Of a stretch of DNA of 64,000 bases, positions 44,761 through 56,739 are shown one piece after another. The first letter of the stretch is position 1, and the number at the start of each line of letters is the position of its first letter. The position numbers and the translations under genes are program-made. Origin of the DNA: Chaunax sp. Z400 (Eukaryota; Chordata; Actinopteri; Lophiiformes; Chaunacidae); NCBI GenBank assembly GCA_037577475.1, contig JBAGJB010000232.1, positions 201,001 through 265,000 on the forward strand. The letters run 5' to 3'. The notes beneath the pieces were generated by a model. It worked only from the letters and a program-made list of their open reading frames with translations, did no database searches and had not been told where the DNA came from.

Positions 44761-46828
44761 TTTCCCACCCATCAGCACCCAGGACACAGAGGCCGCACAA
44801 GCAAAGTATGCATCATGCACTATGATAGATATATATAGCCATACACACACTGCCTGAAACACCCAGACAGGCCCACACACACGCCTCATGCCTGCAAGCT
44901 TATCTTTATTCAGAATCCAAGTAATCACATGAGAAAACATTGAGGTTTTAAAGGAATCCAGGCGCTTTATTTTTAAGCTTTTATTGGTCTATAACTTGTA
45001 TGAGAAGGCTACGTTTCACTGCACAGCTCCAAAAGAACAACATCTATTAAAGTGGGATAGAACCTAATAGCACCAATAACCAGAGCATTAAGAAAAACCA
45101 CTCAAACCGTTCCAGGTAACACTTCACCCTCGTAGCTTTTTGCTGGAGTGAATGTGAATTGAGGTTTCACTTATCCCTGTATGTGTTTGCCTTTCCACTC
45201 TTGCATATCATGTTATGAGAGAGAGCTCTGAGGTCAACTCTGCCATTAGGGAGACATATGAAGGAAAGACCATATACGGAAAAAGCAAAATGTTCAATGC
45301 AAAAAGGACACATGCAAATACAAACTGATATACTTTAATTTATGTTCTCTGGCCAGGACGTCATAAATACAGTTTGTTTTCTGTCATTTTAATACCATGC
45401 TGTGCAACAAGCCACATCTTTATCCTGTTAAACTTTATTAATTTGGCATCAGCTTTCATCCTGAGTTTATAGGCCTTTGAAATGCCTGAATCCCAGAGGC
45501 AGGGCTTGTTGAACAGGGCTCACCCACTGTTAGCTATGTAAACAGCTATAACCCACACACATACTGTATACACATATGCACATGCTGTAAGACGGAAGAA
45601 ACAGTGAATCCATCGGAAATGGGGAAAAAAAGAGATGCTAATCCAAAGATGGACCTCAAACAGGCACTGTGTAGGTGTCATGCAAACTTTTTGTGTGTTG
45701 GTCAGGAGGAGAAATCTCACAAATGTTTCTTTTTTCTTTTTTTTTTAATTGTGCAGGTGAATTTTCTTTTCATTCAATGATACTTATTTAATCCTATGTA
45801 TATGGAAATGAGGCAAAATGTTTCTTGTGAGTTAAGTGAATTATCTGGCTACCAATAAAAACAAAATGAAAAAAAGAACAAACAAATATGAATTATTTGT
45901 GTTCATAACAGAATTAATTCAGTTCATGTATTTCTGATGGTTCTTTCTGCAGGATAATGAAACATTTGCTAACTTGTAATTGTGACACATATCACTGCAT
46001 TGCTGTAAAAAAAATTTGCATTCTGCAACACAATTTAGAAAAATAGAAAAAGCACAAGCTGATGTATGGAAATGTGCACACAAAACAACAGTATCTTGTT
46101 TTACATTTAATACAGATGACACAATGACAACGATAACGGTGAATATATAAACATGCTTATGTGGAAGAAAAAAAAGAGAGAGAAGGGTGACAAAATGTTC
46201 TGTTAAATAATCCAGTCCAGAGGTTTGGGAGCTGCACCTTTAAGGCACATCATACATTTTATATTTGTAACTCGTAAACTTCACGTACATTTAATACTTT
46301 TCTGGTGGAATTCAAACTGTATAAAGACACATTAACCCCTGTGACGAACAAAAACAGCCAAAGCATATTGTCTTTCTATAAAAAGCTATTCTCCGTAACC
46401 CCTGATTAAGTTACTTTCACTTTATTAATGTTATTGTTTTTTTATTATGTTTAGATTCTTATTTTTCTTCTGATTCAAATGTAATTAATTTGCCAATATA
46501 TATATTTAATGTCTCTATCTGCCTTTAAATCTGACAGTTCCTGCTGAATGTCTGAATACCTTTGTTTGTCCTTATAGTTCAATAACAAAAAAATAAGTTA
46601 CACAATTTTAGCATTTATCTTTTGTTGCCATCTAGTGGTGAGAGCAAAACATTGAAACAAAAAACTATTTACGGCACACAAAAAATATACTATAATGCAA
46701 TGAAATACTGCCATTAATTGTCATGAATCACGTTTTTTTTTTAAATTGTGCACTCAAAGATATATCAACCAATACCGTTTTGTATTATTGATTTAAATTT
46801 GTTCACTTGAATCTGTTTTTCTCTTCAG
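44761..46828. other. gene-free interval with a CTCF-like site
   Basis: AT-rich. No coding exon was found on either strand, and the open frames are short and unlike known proteins. Confidence 0.4.
46626..46640 (-). promoter_or_regulatory. CTCF-like motif
   Basis: Minus strand CCACTAGATGGCAAC fits the CTCF core CCASYAGRKGGCRS except at the last position. It lies about 190 bp from the hairpin at 46.83-46.93 kb. Occupancy unknown. Confidence 0.4.
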
Positions 46829-46932
46829 CTGAACCTTAACTAGGTGCACCTTAAGTAGCAAAGTCTCCTTACTGATAACTCAGTTACCAGTAAGGAGACT
46901 TTGCTACTAATCACCTTCAGTAGGAGGTTCAG
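46829..46932. repeat. 104-bp nearly perfect hairpin (MITE or pre-miRNA-like)
   Basis: The inner arms TAGCAAAGTCTCCTTACTG (46856-46874) and CAGTAAGGAGACTTTGCTA (46888-46906) are perfect 19-bp reverse complements around a 13-nt loop, which itself contains TAAC/GTTA. Outer arms CTGAACCT (46829-46836) and AGGTTCAG (46925-46932) pair too, with a partly matched stretch between. Either a small palindromic transposon or a transcribed hairpin RNA. Confidence 0.8.
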
Positions 46933-49596
46933 TATTTATAGAGAGCCTTAATTAATGAGATGAATAACACCTGTGTTCAGCTACTATTTCATGTCAAGTG
47001 GCTGCTTTTAAACGGCCTACACCTACAGCAGCTACATGAATGAGGTCTTAATGAAAGAGTTCTAACAGTAAATCATCCCTTCATGAAGGTTTTTAGAGAG
47101 GTGCTGGAGGACTGGAAAAAATAATAGAAACATTTGAGCCTAAGACTCTTCAGACAAGCAGGATAGGAAAGTGTAAAATAAGAACTTACTCCTCTGCATT
47201 ACAGACTGAGCTGCCCTTCAGCAAAGGGTGTTGACTCAGAACGGCTCTAAGCCACACAGCGGTCAACAGATTGGTTCAAGGTGTGAACAGAACCGTAGCT
47301 TCCAGTGAGCCCGTGTGTTTTGTATTTTTGTTAAAAGTGTGGGTCTTTACAATCTGCTGCTATGTGTAACTTTAGATTTAGGTGGTGTAACAGGGGACGT
47401 GTGCTGCATCATCGCAGATTTTGGGTTCCACACTGTCTTATCATGTGGTGGAGAACCGAAGGAAGCAGAAGAGGATGATTATAACTGAAACAAAATGCTC
47501 ACATATGACACAGTCCATGTGCTTAATGAAACGAAATTAAAGTGTTTCTTGTACCTTATTGTCAAAACTGTTTGAAGGTCTTTGCTTCCTTGCATTTTTT
47601 GAAGAGTTATTAAAGTATAAAATAAATCATTTTTGTGTCTGGTAATCATTAAATAGCTTGATCATAAACCTGTTGATTAGATGTTACATCAACCAAATTC
47701 AGACAAAAACATTTAGTATCCATAAAAGCTGCTGGCAGGTCTTACAGCATAAAATCATGCATTGATTTCTGTGAAAATATCTTGAATAAATAAAGATTAT
47801 TAGAATATTCAGAAGCTATACAGCAGCTTTATTTACAGATGTGGTTATATTTCTGCTTATGACCCAGACAGTATTTGTACACCGGCATAAACAGTAAAAA
47901 TACACAAATGCAAAAACAGAAGAGGCGGTTGCTTCACAATAAATGGATTCCAACTTCCACCCATTTGCAGAAAAAACAACAGCACAGTAAGAACAACGAA
48001 AACAAAACTGTACGCAGCTTTTATCCAAAACAAACAATCAGATCCAGAGTGAGGGAGATCCAAACAGGAACTCATATATTTTGAATTAGCGGTGAAAAAA
48101 GCGAGGGAGAAAGTGGAAAAGTGATGCTGTGTTTCCTATTATTGCAGGATGGGGGGCTGACAACAGGGCCGAGTCCCTCCACCACCACCGTGAAAACACC
48201 AGTGGAACTTGGACAGCAGCAGTGCTGATGATGAGAAATATGAGAGAGGAAGACACAATACTCTGTTGTTCCACGCTGTATCATTGTGACCCGAGGGCGC
48301 TCCCATCAGACACACACACCCACACATATTGTACTTATGTATGCTGAGAGACAACCACAAACACAGACTAAGTCACCCACGTATTCACAGTTCAAACCTT
48401 TTGACACACACACATATACACACCCACACAGGCTATTGTCAGTGCTCATCTCATATGGAAATATTTGTGGTTGTGTTGCCAAACGTGGAAATGGATGCAA
48501 ATGGTGTTTTTCGTAAAATCCTGCACGGACGATGCACTCTTTACGATTGAGTGAGTCGCACTAATGTGTTTGTTTGTTTTTATATTGGTCATGCTTTTTA
48601 TTTCTGTGCTTCTGCTTTGCATGTTTTTAGTCCATTTCTATTCTAACCATGTTGCACAATGTTGTCTTTAGTCCATGTTTTCTATTAACATTATTATTGT
48701 GAATCTGTTTTGCATGTGTTTTTTTATTAGTCCCCGTGTTGCATGTTTTAATTAGTACTTTGTTTCATTTAACTTTATTTAACATCTTGGCTAACTCTAG
48801 CACATTTACATTCATTAATGTGCATTGTCCCTGTCAAATAAACCGATGAATAAATAAGTATCCAGAATAGATATACTAATAATTTAGTCGGTGAAACAGA
48901 TACAGATAAAGGTTATGTCATACATGCTCATCTACAAGCTACGTGTTGCATTTATTGATTTCTATAACAATTACAGACGGATAATAGAACTCATAAATTG
49001 TCTTACAATGACATTTCTAAAATTTTATAACTAATGTCTTGAGATTTAAGTGGTCAATAACTCAAATTCCCCTCTCAACATATATTTAGCTTGACATGAA
49101 TTGGTTGCAGTATTGCAGGTTTCGATGCATATATCCTATGAAATGTAAGGTATTTGAGTATTAAGAGAAATGAAAATAGTGAATATTTCAATCAAAATAA
49201 ATTTGTATTTTCTCCAACTTTCATATATAAGATAAGCCTAAATTCAAGAATAAGTTGGAGTCTGTGTAGTAAACCTACTGAATGTGATGCCACTGTGAAG
49301 CAGAGAATACTGACACTTTTCATTTGTCCAGTGACACACACAGCAAGTATCTGTCCATTCAAATAAAGTTACATAATTCAATCTCCATACACATTTTTTT
49401 TTAATTGAACAACAAAAAGATGACTTGTTCAAGTAAATTTGCATACTTACAGTAGAACAGAAATATTGTTTGTAAAGCAAACAATTATTATTTTAGAACA
49501 AAACTGATATTATACTCATTTTTTTAACGTAAACTAACCAATATTGTCCTTCAGTATAAAAGAATTTGCAGTGCACTGCTAGTGGAGTCTTCATTT
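46933..49596. other. gene-free interval
   Basis: CA/AC-rich stretches at 48308-48440. Several overlapping frames of 60-78 codons exist on both strands, but none resembles a known protein. May include 3' flank of the hmgxb4-like gene. Confidence 0.4.
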
Positions 49597-52500
49597 ACAT
49601 CATCACTCACATCCCAGGCATCACATAGGTAATGTTTTCCAGAGTAGAGGCCTTCAGCAATAAATAAAAAAATGTTCTTTTCACTCATGCATGTGTGATA
49701 TAAACACAATACAAAGTATGTGGTGTGAACGCACTGTGAAGTGGCTGCTTCTCTCACCAGTGTGTGCTGTGTGCAGCTCCTCAGCTCTGGTATTTCATCA
49801 GTGAGGCAGATGAGAGGAGCCAGGGCACACAGCAGAGAGTCCAGGAGCAGAGACATGCTACTTGATACACTCACCAATTTCTGCAGACACACAAATGAAG
49901 ACAATTATGATCCCTTAGAGCGGTGAATATATTTTATCTTCAAAAGAGATGCAAAATGAAACCTGCTCTTCTTAATCCTTGTCAGTCATGTAAAGAGACA
50001 TGTTTGAGTCAAAACTAGGGCAGACAAACCCGTCTAATGTTTTGACTTCTGAGACTGTAATATTTCAAAGCTTTTAAAATGCCCTTCAACTTTCCCTAAA
50101 ACACATTTTTGTAGTAATTTGTGGTGTTCAATTTCAAAGTCTTGTAATGGAAAATGTTTGACATTGAATTTTGCCCTATAGCTTTAGGCTGCCTGTGTGG
50201 ACATTAGGTTTTTTTCTAATGCACACCTGTTGACATTTGCAAAAGACAATCAAACAAGTTGGAATCAGCAACAACTTCACCTTCAGTGGATAGAAAGGGT
50301 TCATTCTGATGGAACGAAAACATAATTCTTTGCTCCGGGTGATGATATACAAATGAAAACATATTTCTGAAAATTAGATTCCATTTCTGCTCCACAATCC
50401 TACACACTGGACCTTAAATGCTTTATCTGGTAGAGTGAGCTGTATTCAGTATGTAGTAATTTGCTCGTTCACCATGCTAAACAGGCATAAGACCCCTCAT
50501 CTGTCAGTTTAAAAGGTGAACCGAAAAAGATGTAGAGCATGAAATACCAGGAGTTCATGAAGCAACACTTAGTGAGGTCACAATTTGAAAGTTTAAAAAA
50601 TATATCTAATTATGCTCTTCTACTATCTATGTAACTCTTTGAATATCAAATGCAGCATTCCGGGGCCAATATTCATTAGGAATCAGGAGAAAAAGTGTAT
50701 TTTCTTCACTGAATCTACTCACATTTGTCCCCTGAAGATGGTGTCCAATCAGGGACAAGGATTCCCCCAGCAGGTGCAGATGAGCTGCAGCACTGACAGG
50801 ATCCTGCTCAAAGCAGCCAGGATTCCAAGCTGAACCGGTGGGACCACATGTAGAAATACTGGGACTATAGGTGTCAGTCATCGGACTAAATATCCTGGGG
50901 TTACCTAAGGAGCATATTGTAGAAGCTGTCATGGGACGAGAAACAGGCAGGAACGGACCAGACCTGTGGGTTACTGGAGAGGCAGGAGGGGTGATTGTTC
51001 TGGTAATGTCGTGCTTGTGGTCTAGATAGACCCAGTACTCTAACATGGAGCTTGTCTGGGAGAAACAGAAAGGTAGAAAAATGATGATCAGTAGACCTGA
51101 ATGTTAACACAAAGTTACAACTTACAGAATAAATACCTGATGAATGCTGCCCTCTGCTGGGCAATATGAATGCAACAAATTATCTTGGATAACCTAAATG
51201 AAAGAGTTTACATGTTAGTCCCGTGTGCAGTGATGTTCTTCCAATGTATACGCCCACGGATAACCTGACAGAATAAAATGTATTTAATCCCATGGTTCCC
51301 TTACATCCCATGTACTCTCTCACCTCTTCTCCTCCTCTTTTTCCCCATTTGTCTTGTGGCAAACAGACTAGATAAGCAGGGTGGAAGGACTCTGCTCCAA
51401 GTTCAGGCTCAGTTTCAGTATTACCTGCAATATGTCACTCATTAAACAATGGGTGATTATCCCGTTAACCATCTCTTCATCTTACGAAGAAATGCTTACC
51501 ATCTATCAAAATCATATGATTAGTCGTGGCCATTTTGACTGAAATTTGCTGACTATTTACCCCTAAAAAAAATACTGTATTACAGCCATGTAATATAAAA
51601 ACCCCTTCAGGTACCTATACAACTGACATATGGTAAACATGTTTAAAAAAGTACCTTACCAGAGCGATGCTTTTCTTCGTTGAGCAAGTCATGTGGTCCC
51701 TGAAAAAAAAGGTAAATGAGAAGTCATGACAACAGGAGCTAGGACTTGAAAAGAATCACATCAAAAAACAGCAAAATAACTGCCACTCTATAAATGAGTT
51801 CAAATAACTTTGTGGCCTACGATGAAAAAATGTCTCAAATTTCAGGGATAAATATTCAATCAACCATATCCCATATTTATTAACTACATAACAAAAGCTC
51901 TGTTTCAAATGGTTTTGTAAATAGTGAATTGACTTCCATTCATAGAGTATAATGTAAACATTTAACGGTGCAAGCATGGCTGGGTTTAGAATATATAATT
52001 GAGACAAAACATTTAAAACAAATTCTAGACTGAACGTCTAGACATTTCCCTTTGCAAACATGTTTTATCTTAACCTAGACAAAACAATACAAGGCTGCCT
52101 CGTAACTTACTAAAAATAACGGTGTGTTTGCTGGGATGATGTCTTTTCACACAGTGGAAGATGTTCTTTTTGTTCACATGTATGCTGGCACCAAATTCAC
52201 TTCCAACACTCAAGTATAGTAAGCTTCGTATAGCAAGGTAAGACAAACCAGTTGTGGATGAAGAGGGGCAGTAAGTTACTTTGTTGACATGGCAACACAG
52301 TTCAATAAGTATCAATAAGACATGCCACAACATATTATATTTACGCCTTTTTATTATCACACTTCTAATGACATGTGTTGATGTTCTTGGAACTAAATAG
52401 TCAACAATTTCTCCAACAATTTCTCCAACAATCCTCTAACTAGCAGTGCGCCCCACCTTGTGAAGCCTCTTGGGGCTACATTCCTCAAAATCTGAATCTG

Positions 52501-52597
52501 GATCCTTCAGCTCCTGCTCATCCATCATTAGATCTTCGTAGGACCTTTTCTTCTCTCTCTGAATGCGTCCACTCACTTGTCCTGCTTCACCATCCAT
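49597..52597 (-). CDS. HMGXB4-related protein lacking the HMG box, seven coding exons
   Basis: Minus-strand exons 52597-52457, 51699-51660, 51424-51324, 51193-51137, 51055-50723, 49880-49758 and 49641-49597 all have GT-AG borders and agree in phase, giving 840 nt and 279 residues. The N-terminus has GRIQREKKRSYEDL, as in HMGXB4 (GRSQREKKRSYKDF). The C-terminus has AAAHLHLLGESLSLIGHHLQ, then MSLLLDSLLCALAPLICLT...IPEL and STLENITYVMPGM. Each block aligns with the end of HMGXB4. The Lys-rich middle and the HMG box of the roughly 600-residue family member are absent. Five small exons with no family resemblance stand in their place. HMGXB4 is a nuclear protein linked to Wnt repression and NuRF. 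This version could not bind DNA by an HMG box. It may be a duplicate (hmgxb4b-like) reduced to interaction domains. The start is the first ATG after a CAG acceptor; an upstream untranslated exon is likely. Confidence 0.85.
51146..51162 (-). promoter_or_regulatory. CTCF-like motif inside a coding exon
   Basis: On the minus strand CCAGCAGAGGGCAGC is a full match to the CTCF core CCASYAGRKGGCRS. It lies in exon 4 of the hmgxb4-like gene, where it encodes PAEGS. Motif only. Confidence 0.45.
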
Positions 52598-52870
52598 CTG
52601 CACGGGCAGGGATGAGAGGGACAGTGCAAACCAGTGCTAGACTATAATAAAGTGGAACCTCAGAAATAATTCAGTTACACTATGACTTGGAGGAAATGTC
52701 ATTATAAAATGTGCTTTGTTTTGACGTTATGTATAGCAATATTTGAATTTGATGTCTGAGAAGGAGGGTTAACTAAATGTATTCATTCAAAATGTGTGAG
52801 TTTGCTAGATGTAGAACACTTGGCAAGAAAGAGAAGGAACCATTTACATTTTATTTTCAGAACTATGGCA
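52598..52870. other. upstream flank of the hmgxb4-like gene
   Basis: It holds the acceptor of the first coding exon (CCCGTGCAG on the minus strand). The remainder shows no exon I can support. Confidence 0.4.
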
Positions 52871-52871
52871 A

Positions 52872-53050
52872 TATCATGGTCGGTGATGGAAAGTAACTAA
52901 ATGCATTTACTCAAGTACTTTACTGAGGTACTGTAGTAATTTGTCACACTTGTGTTTTATTGACTATTTCCATCTAATGTAACTTTTTATTTCTACTCCA
53001 CTCAGAGGCAAATATTGTACTTTTTACTTGACTAGATTTTTCTACAATTT
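52872..53050 (+). repeat. dispersed fish repeat of the 'ACTCAAGTACTTTACT' type
   Basis: It contains GGAAAGTAACTAAATGCATT, TACTCAAGTACTTTACTGAG, TTTTTATTTCTACTCCACTC and AGGCAAATATTGTACTTTTT. These are strings of a very abundant teleost interspersed element. No coding. Confidence 0.6.
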
Positions 53051-53289
53051 CACTACAATTTTTCATACCTTTCCTGTAGAGTGAAGACCATGCATCTCCA
53101 ACCTTGGTGATTTTCTATTTTTCTGTATAATGAAAGATTCCTGAAGAGTTCCTTTGAAGATGTTGGAAAATCCTGCTTCTTCTTACAGAAACATTCAAAT
53201 AAAAACATCATATATAGGCCTAGTACTAAGACCTGGGCACACGGAGTAGTGAAACTAATGTTAGCATGAATGTGAGTAAAGATGCAATT

Positions 53290-53415
53290 ACAACTAAGAA
53301 CACTGAACATTCTGTATATGGAACTCTGAGCAGTCTACAATGACAACAAAGAACATTCTATCGTGAGAACACTGAACAGTCTATCATGAGAACACTGAAC
53401 ATTCTAGTAAGAGAA
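53290..53415. repeat. short tandem repeat of about 27-30 bp
   Basis: GAGAACACTGAACA(G/T)TCTA recurs in at least three imperfect copies (53362-53405, with an older copy from 53297). Confidence 0.65.
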
Positions 53416-54370
53416 TTGAGGAGCGGACGCTAGCTAGCAAAGCTAGCATGACGTCTTGTATTATTTTGGTACCACAATGGAGGTCTTGGTACTGTAGAAA
53501 GAATCAACAAAAACGTCTCAGAATTGACGTGACCCATTTAGCTTATCTGGCTGTAGTGCTGCTAACAACACAGAGTAAATTTAGGACTGTGCTCTCCAAA
53601 TGTTTGGCTGTCGAATTGCTGGGTCAATGTTTATTTCAAACACATCAAGCTAACAGATGAGAGTTAAAGATGTACCAGTAAATGTCCCCAAGTTACAAGT
53701 TCAAAGTCTGTATAGTTACACCTTAAACTTGGCTAAAAGCTCATTTTTAACTAAGATATCTTTGGACTAAAACATGTGCTTTTGTCGAGCGAACAACTTT
53801 AAATTAAAAACCTTAATCAAATATGTTTTCCCTGGTGTCCTCGGGTAATCACACGCTCGTGACGGTCACACTGGTCTGGGCAGCGTGAAGGAAAGATGCT
53901 GCGTCATGTTTCGCACTTCCTCTGTCTCGCCTTCTTTCTGCTGATTCATGTTAGACCTGAGAGGCATCTGCTGATTTAATAGATGACTCATTATTGTGAC
54001 CCCCCTGCTGCTGGCTGAGCAGGTTTAGTTCTGTGACTCATTTTTCCACATAAAATTTCTTATGTACAGTAAGGTTTCAGTGCACACCTTTCATTTCTAC
54101 AGTGCTGTGTCAATTAATTGGAATAACCTTTATTTTAAGATTTTAATTTTCATATGGGTCTCTACACATTATTTCAATTGATACTATTTCCAGTTGAAAT
54201 AATTTTTAACATTACAGCATCCAGTGATATTTAAATTTATTTATTTAAATCTAACTCATAAATCACAAATTTGCCTCAATAGGCTTCAAAATCAATGCAA
54301 CATTGACCACCTATCCTTAGATCCTGAAGTCCATTACTGTACTGTATGTATGTGTTTTTGATTTCTTTTG
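53416..54370. other. intergenic DNA
   Basis: No gene or repeat of known type recognised. It might include the promoter of the hmgxb4-like gene (GC-richer at 53.83-54.0 kb). Confidence 0.35.
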
Positions 54371-54394
54371 TGCGAGTAGATTTCCTGTTTCATC

Positions 54395-54665
54395 ATCACG
54401 CATTTGTGCTCAAATGGAGGTCCATAAAGAAACAGTTTGACTCTGTTGAGAGCTCCGTCCAACGCCTTTGGGAGAAACTCCACCTTCCTCTTTACCCTAC
54501 ATCAGCCTCACTGATGCTATTGTGGCTGAATGGGAGCAAATGCAGCCAGATTACAAATGTTGCAGAAGCATCAATATTATACCCATGTTCTCAGAATGAG
54601 AATGATGTTCCAGTGGGTGTGTTGTTCAGATGTCTGCATACCTTTGGCCATGTAGTGTTTTTTTT
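54395..54665 (+). mobile_element. Tc1-like transposon 3' end, degenerate
   Basis: The string order is that of a common fish Tc1-like element: GTCCATAAAGAAACAGTTTG, CCAACGCCTTTGGGAGAA, CTATTGTGGCTGAATGGGAG, AGCATCAATATTATACCCAT, TCAGAATGAGAATGATGTTC, and the terminal CATACCTTTGGCCATGTAGT. These derive from the ...HLWEKL and ...ALVAEWEQ portions of the transposase and the terminal repeat. Frames are destroyed. Confidence 0.65.
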
Positions 54666-55403
54666 TTGTGGGTTTTTTACCAGCAGTATTTTATTGCTAG
54701 AACTTTGTATCACTTACACAACTCATTAGTGAGCCATATGAAGTCAACTGTTGACCTATTTTGTTAATCGCAGATAATATTGTGAATTCCAAATCTGTTT
54801 AAATTTCCATCAATGGCAGTGTACCTTAATATGTTTTTTACCCATAGTTTTATTATATATATATATATTTTTTAAAGTTGACAAAAGCATAGAATGCTGC
54901 ATGTTTACCATATTCCCGTGGTTCTATTATAAGTTCTATTTTGACTGATAATGAAGTGACTTGGTCGAACCTGCTCATTTTCTGATGACCTAACTACTGC
55001 TGGTGCTCATGTGATTGATTTTTTTATTCTCCTCTGTGCCATTTGTCACTGTTCAAACACGTTCTCCCTCTCCAGTTTCAGAAACTCACACAGTCATATT
55101 TAGGGACGGCTCCTCCTCTCGTCTCGTCTGTGAACTTCCAGAGCTGCTCTGTCATGTTTAGCACTCAGCCCTCCTCCTTCTGGTTTTCGAGGGCAGTACT
55201 AAAACTTCCCAACTCATGAGAAGTCCTTTTGTCTCCCTCCCTCCCTCCCTTTAACTAGTGAGTAAAACACATCTATTGTTTGTTTTTTTGCCATCCTTTT
55301 AATTACATCACCTAAATCTAACATTTTGTACAATGTTGATGATCATGTCTGACAATGTTTTATGTCCTGTAAAAGCACTTCTCTGACATCTTTCCCTTTT
55401 CAG
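54666..55403. other. intergenic DNA upstream of the hmox1-like remnant
   Basis: T-rich, with CTCCCTCCCTCCCTCCC at 55235. Promoter-like elements for hmox1 were not recognised with confidence. Confidence 0.35.
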
Positions 55404-56430
55404 AGTCACGATGGAGACAGGGAAGAAGACAACATCAGAGCAGATGACTGATAGGTAAGAATGAGTTGTAGCTCTAAATCCTTTTTTTCCCCAACTCATT
55501 CACATTTCATCATTTTGTGTTGCAAAATTCAGCTATATCCTGTATGTATAGTGAAGTTTACAATCACATGTAGGAGGAGGTCAGCCCTGCGACGACCTTC
55601 CTGTCAATCAGAGAACTGCTACACCTATCCATATGTTATGATATGGAAAGAGGTTGCATGTTGATGTACACCTACATATCTCACAGAAAGTAGTATGCAT
55701 TTAAAAAATGTTTTAAATAAAGGAAAAATAAAAAAAGATGACTATGTCTGCAACATCCAAAATCAGGCTTTGAGTCCAGTATGTGCTGCCTTTCTGTTCG
55801 CACTTGTATCGTTTATCATCTGCACCTTGCCCGTACAATAACTCACACAACGCATGATCTGTACTTCGGGTTCTTTCTCTTTATCTCACGGCTATCTTTC
55901 TTACCCTTTGCACTTTTATGTAATTTATGTCAAATCAGTACGTGAGCAAAGTTGTCTAAACAACATGGTTTAAACGCACCTGGAATAGACCTGGCTGCTT
56001 TGAGTAGAAGTTACGTATATTCAAACATGACTCATAATCAATTCATGTATATTGATATATTCATTTTCTTTTTTTTTTGCAGGGATCTGTCAGAACAAAT
56101 CAAAAAGGTGACAAAGGAGAGTCATGTGAGGGCAGAAAACACAGAGCTGATGCTGACCTTCCAGAGGGGACAAATCACACTGCAGCAGCACAAGGTAATA
56201 CAGCCCGACATACATGAAATCATTTAATATTGCATGTTTCGACCGTTTGCGAGCTACTGTAGTCGTTCTGTCTGATGCCACCTCTGCTCCTCCTCAGCTC
56301 CTCCTGTGTTCGCTGTAGGAGATCTACCGGGCCTTGGAGGGAGAGATGGAGAAGAACTCAAACCACCCTGGTGTCGAACCCATTTACTTTCCGGCTGAAC
56401 TGGCTAGGCTGGCGGCCATCGAGACAGACC
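55404..56430 (+). pseudogene. heme oxygenase 1-like pseudogene
   Basis: Exon 55404-55454 holds ATG at 55411 (METGKKTTSEQMTD). Exon 56083-56194 encodes DLSEQIKKVTKESHVRAENT and MLTFQRGQITLQQHK; the His of ESH is the proximal heme ligand. The next exon begins at 56298 with LLLCSL and then TAG (56316-56318), where HMOX1 proteins have Tyr (SLYEIYRALE). After the stop the homology continues (EIYRALEGEMEKN, then PIYFPAELARLAAIETDL) and is lost at about 56430 in AT-rich DNA. The remaining two-thirds, with the distal helix (GDLSGGQ) and the membrane anchor, are absent. Heme oxygenase degrades heme to biliverdin, CO and iron. This copy cannot. It sits beside the hmgxb4-like gene, as HMOX1 sits near HMGXB4 in human. 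Confidence 0.88.
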
Positions 56431-56615
56431 TTTGCTTTGCTTCGTATTTATTTATTTATTCATATATATATATTAAAGTGTGTTTTGTACTTTGTTGAAA
56501 CTTTCTATTAAAGGGTCTTTTGTTTTTATACATACGTGTGTTCTTCCATCTCACTAAAGTAATGGCAATCAATCTTTGAAGGGCTCAGGTTATATTCAGT
56601 TGATTTATTTCAGTG

Positions 56616-56663
<48 letters not shown>

Positions 56664-56720
56664 GGCAATAAGGGAAAATAAGAAAGAATTAGCAAACACA
56701 CACACACAAGACGAGATGAG
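56431..56720. repeat. AT-rich DNA with (AT)n microsatellite
   Basis: A perfect AT run of about 40 nt at 56621-56660 and a short CA run at 56697-56708. No gene. Confidence 0.8.
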
Positions 56721-56739
56721 ATACTGTATTCTTCATAAT

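Noticed and set aside
48086..48360. Overlapping minus-strand frames with Cys/His residues
   Set aside because: No spacing typical of a zinc finger, no splice structure, and AC-rich low complexity nearby.
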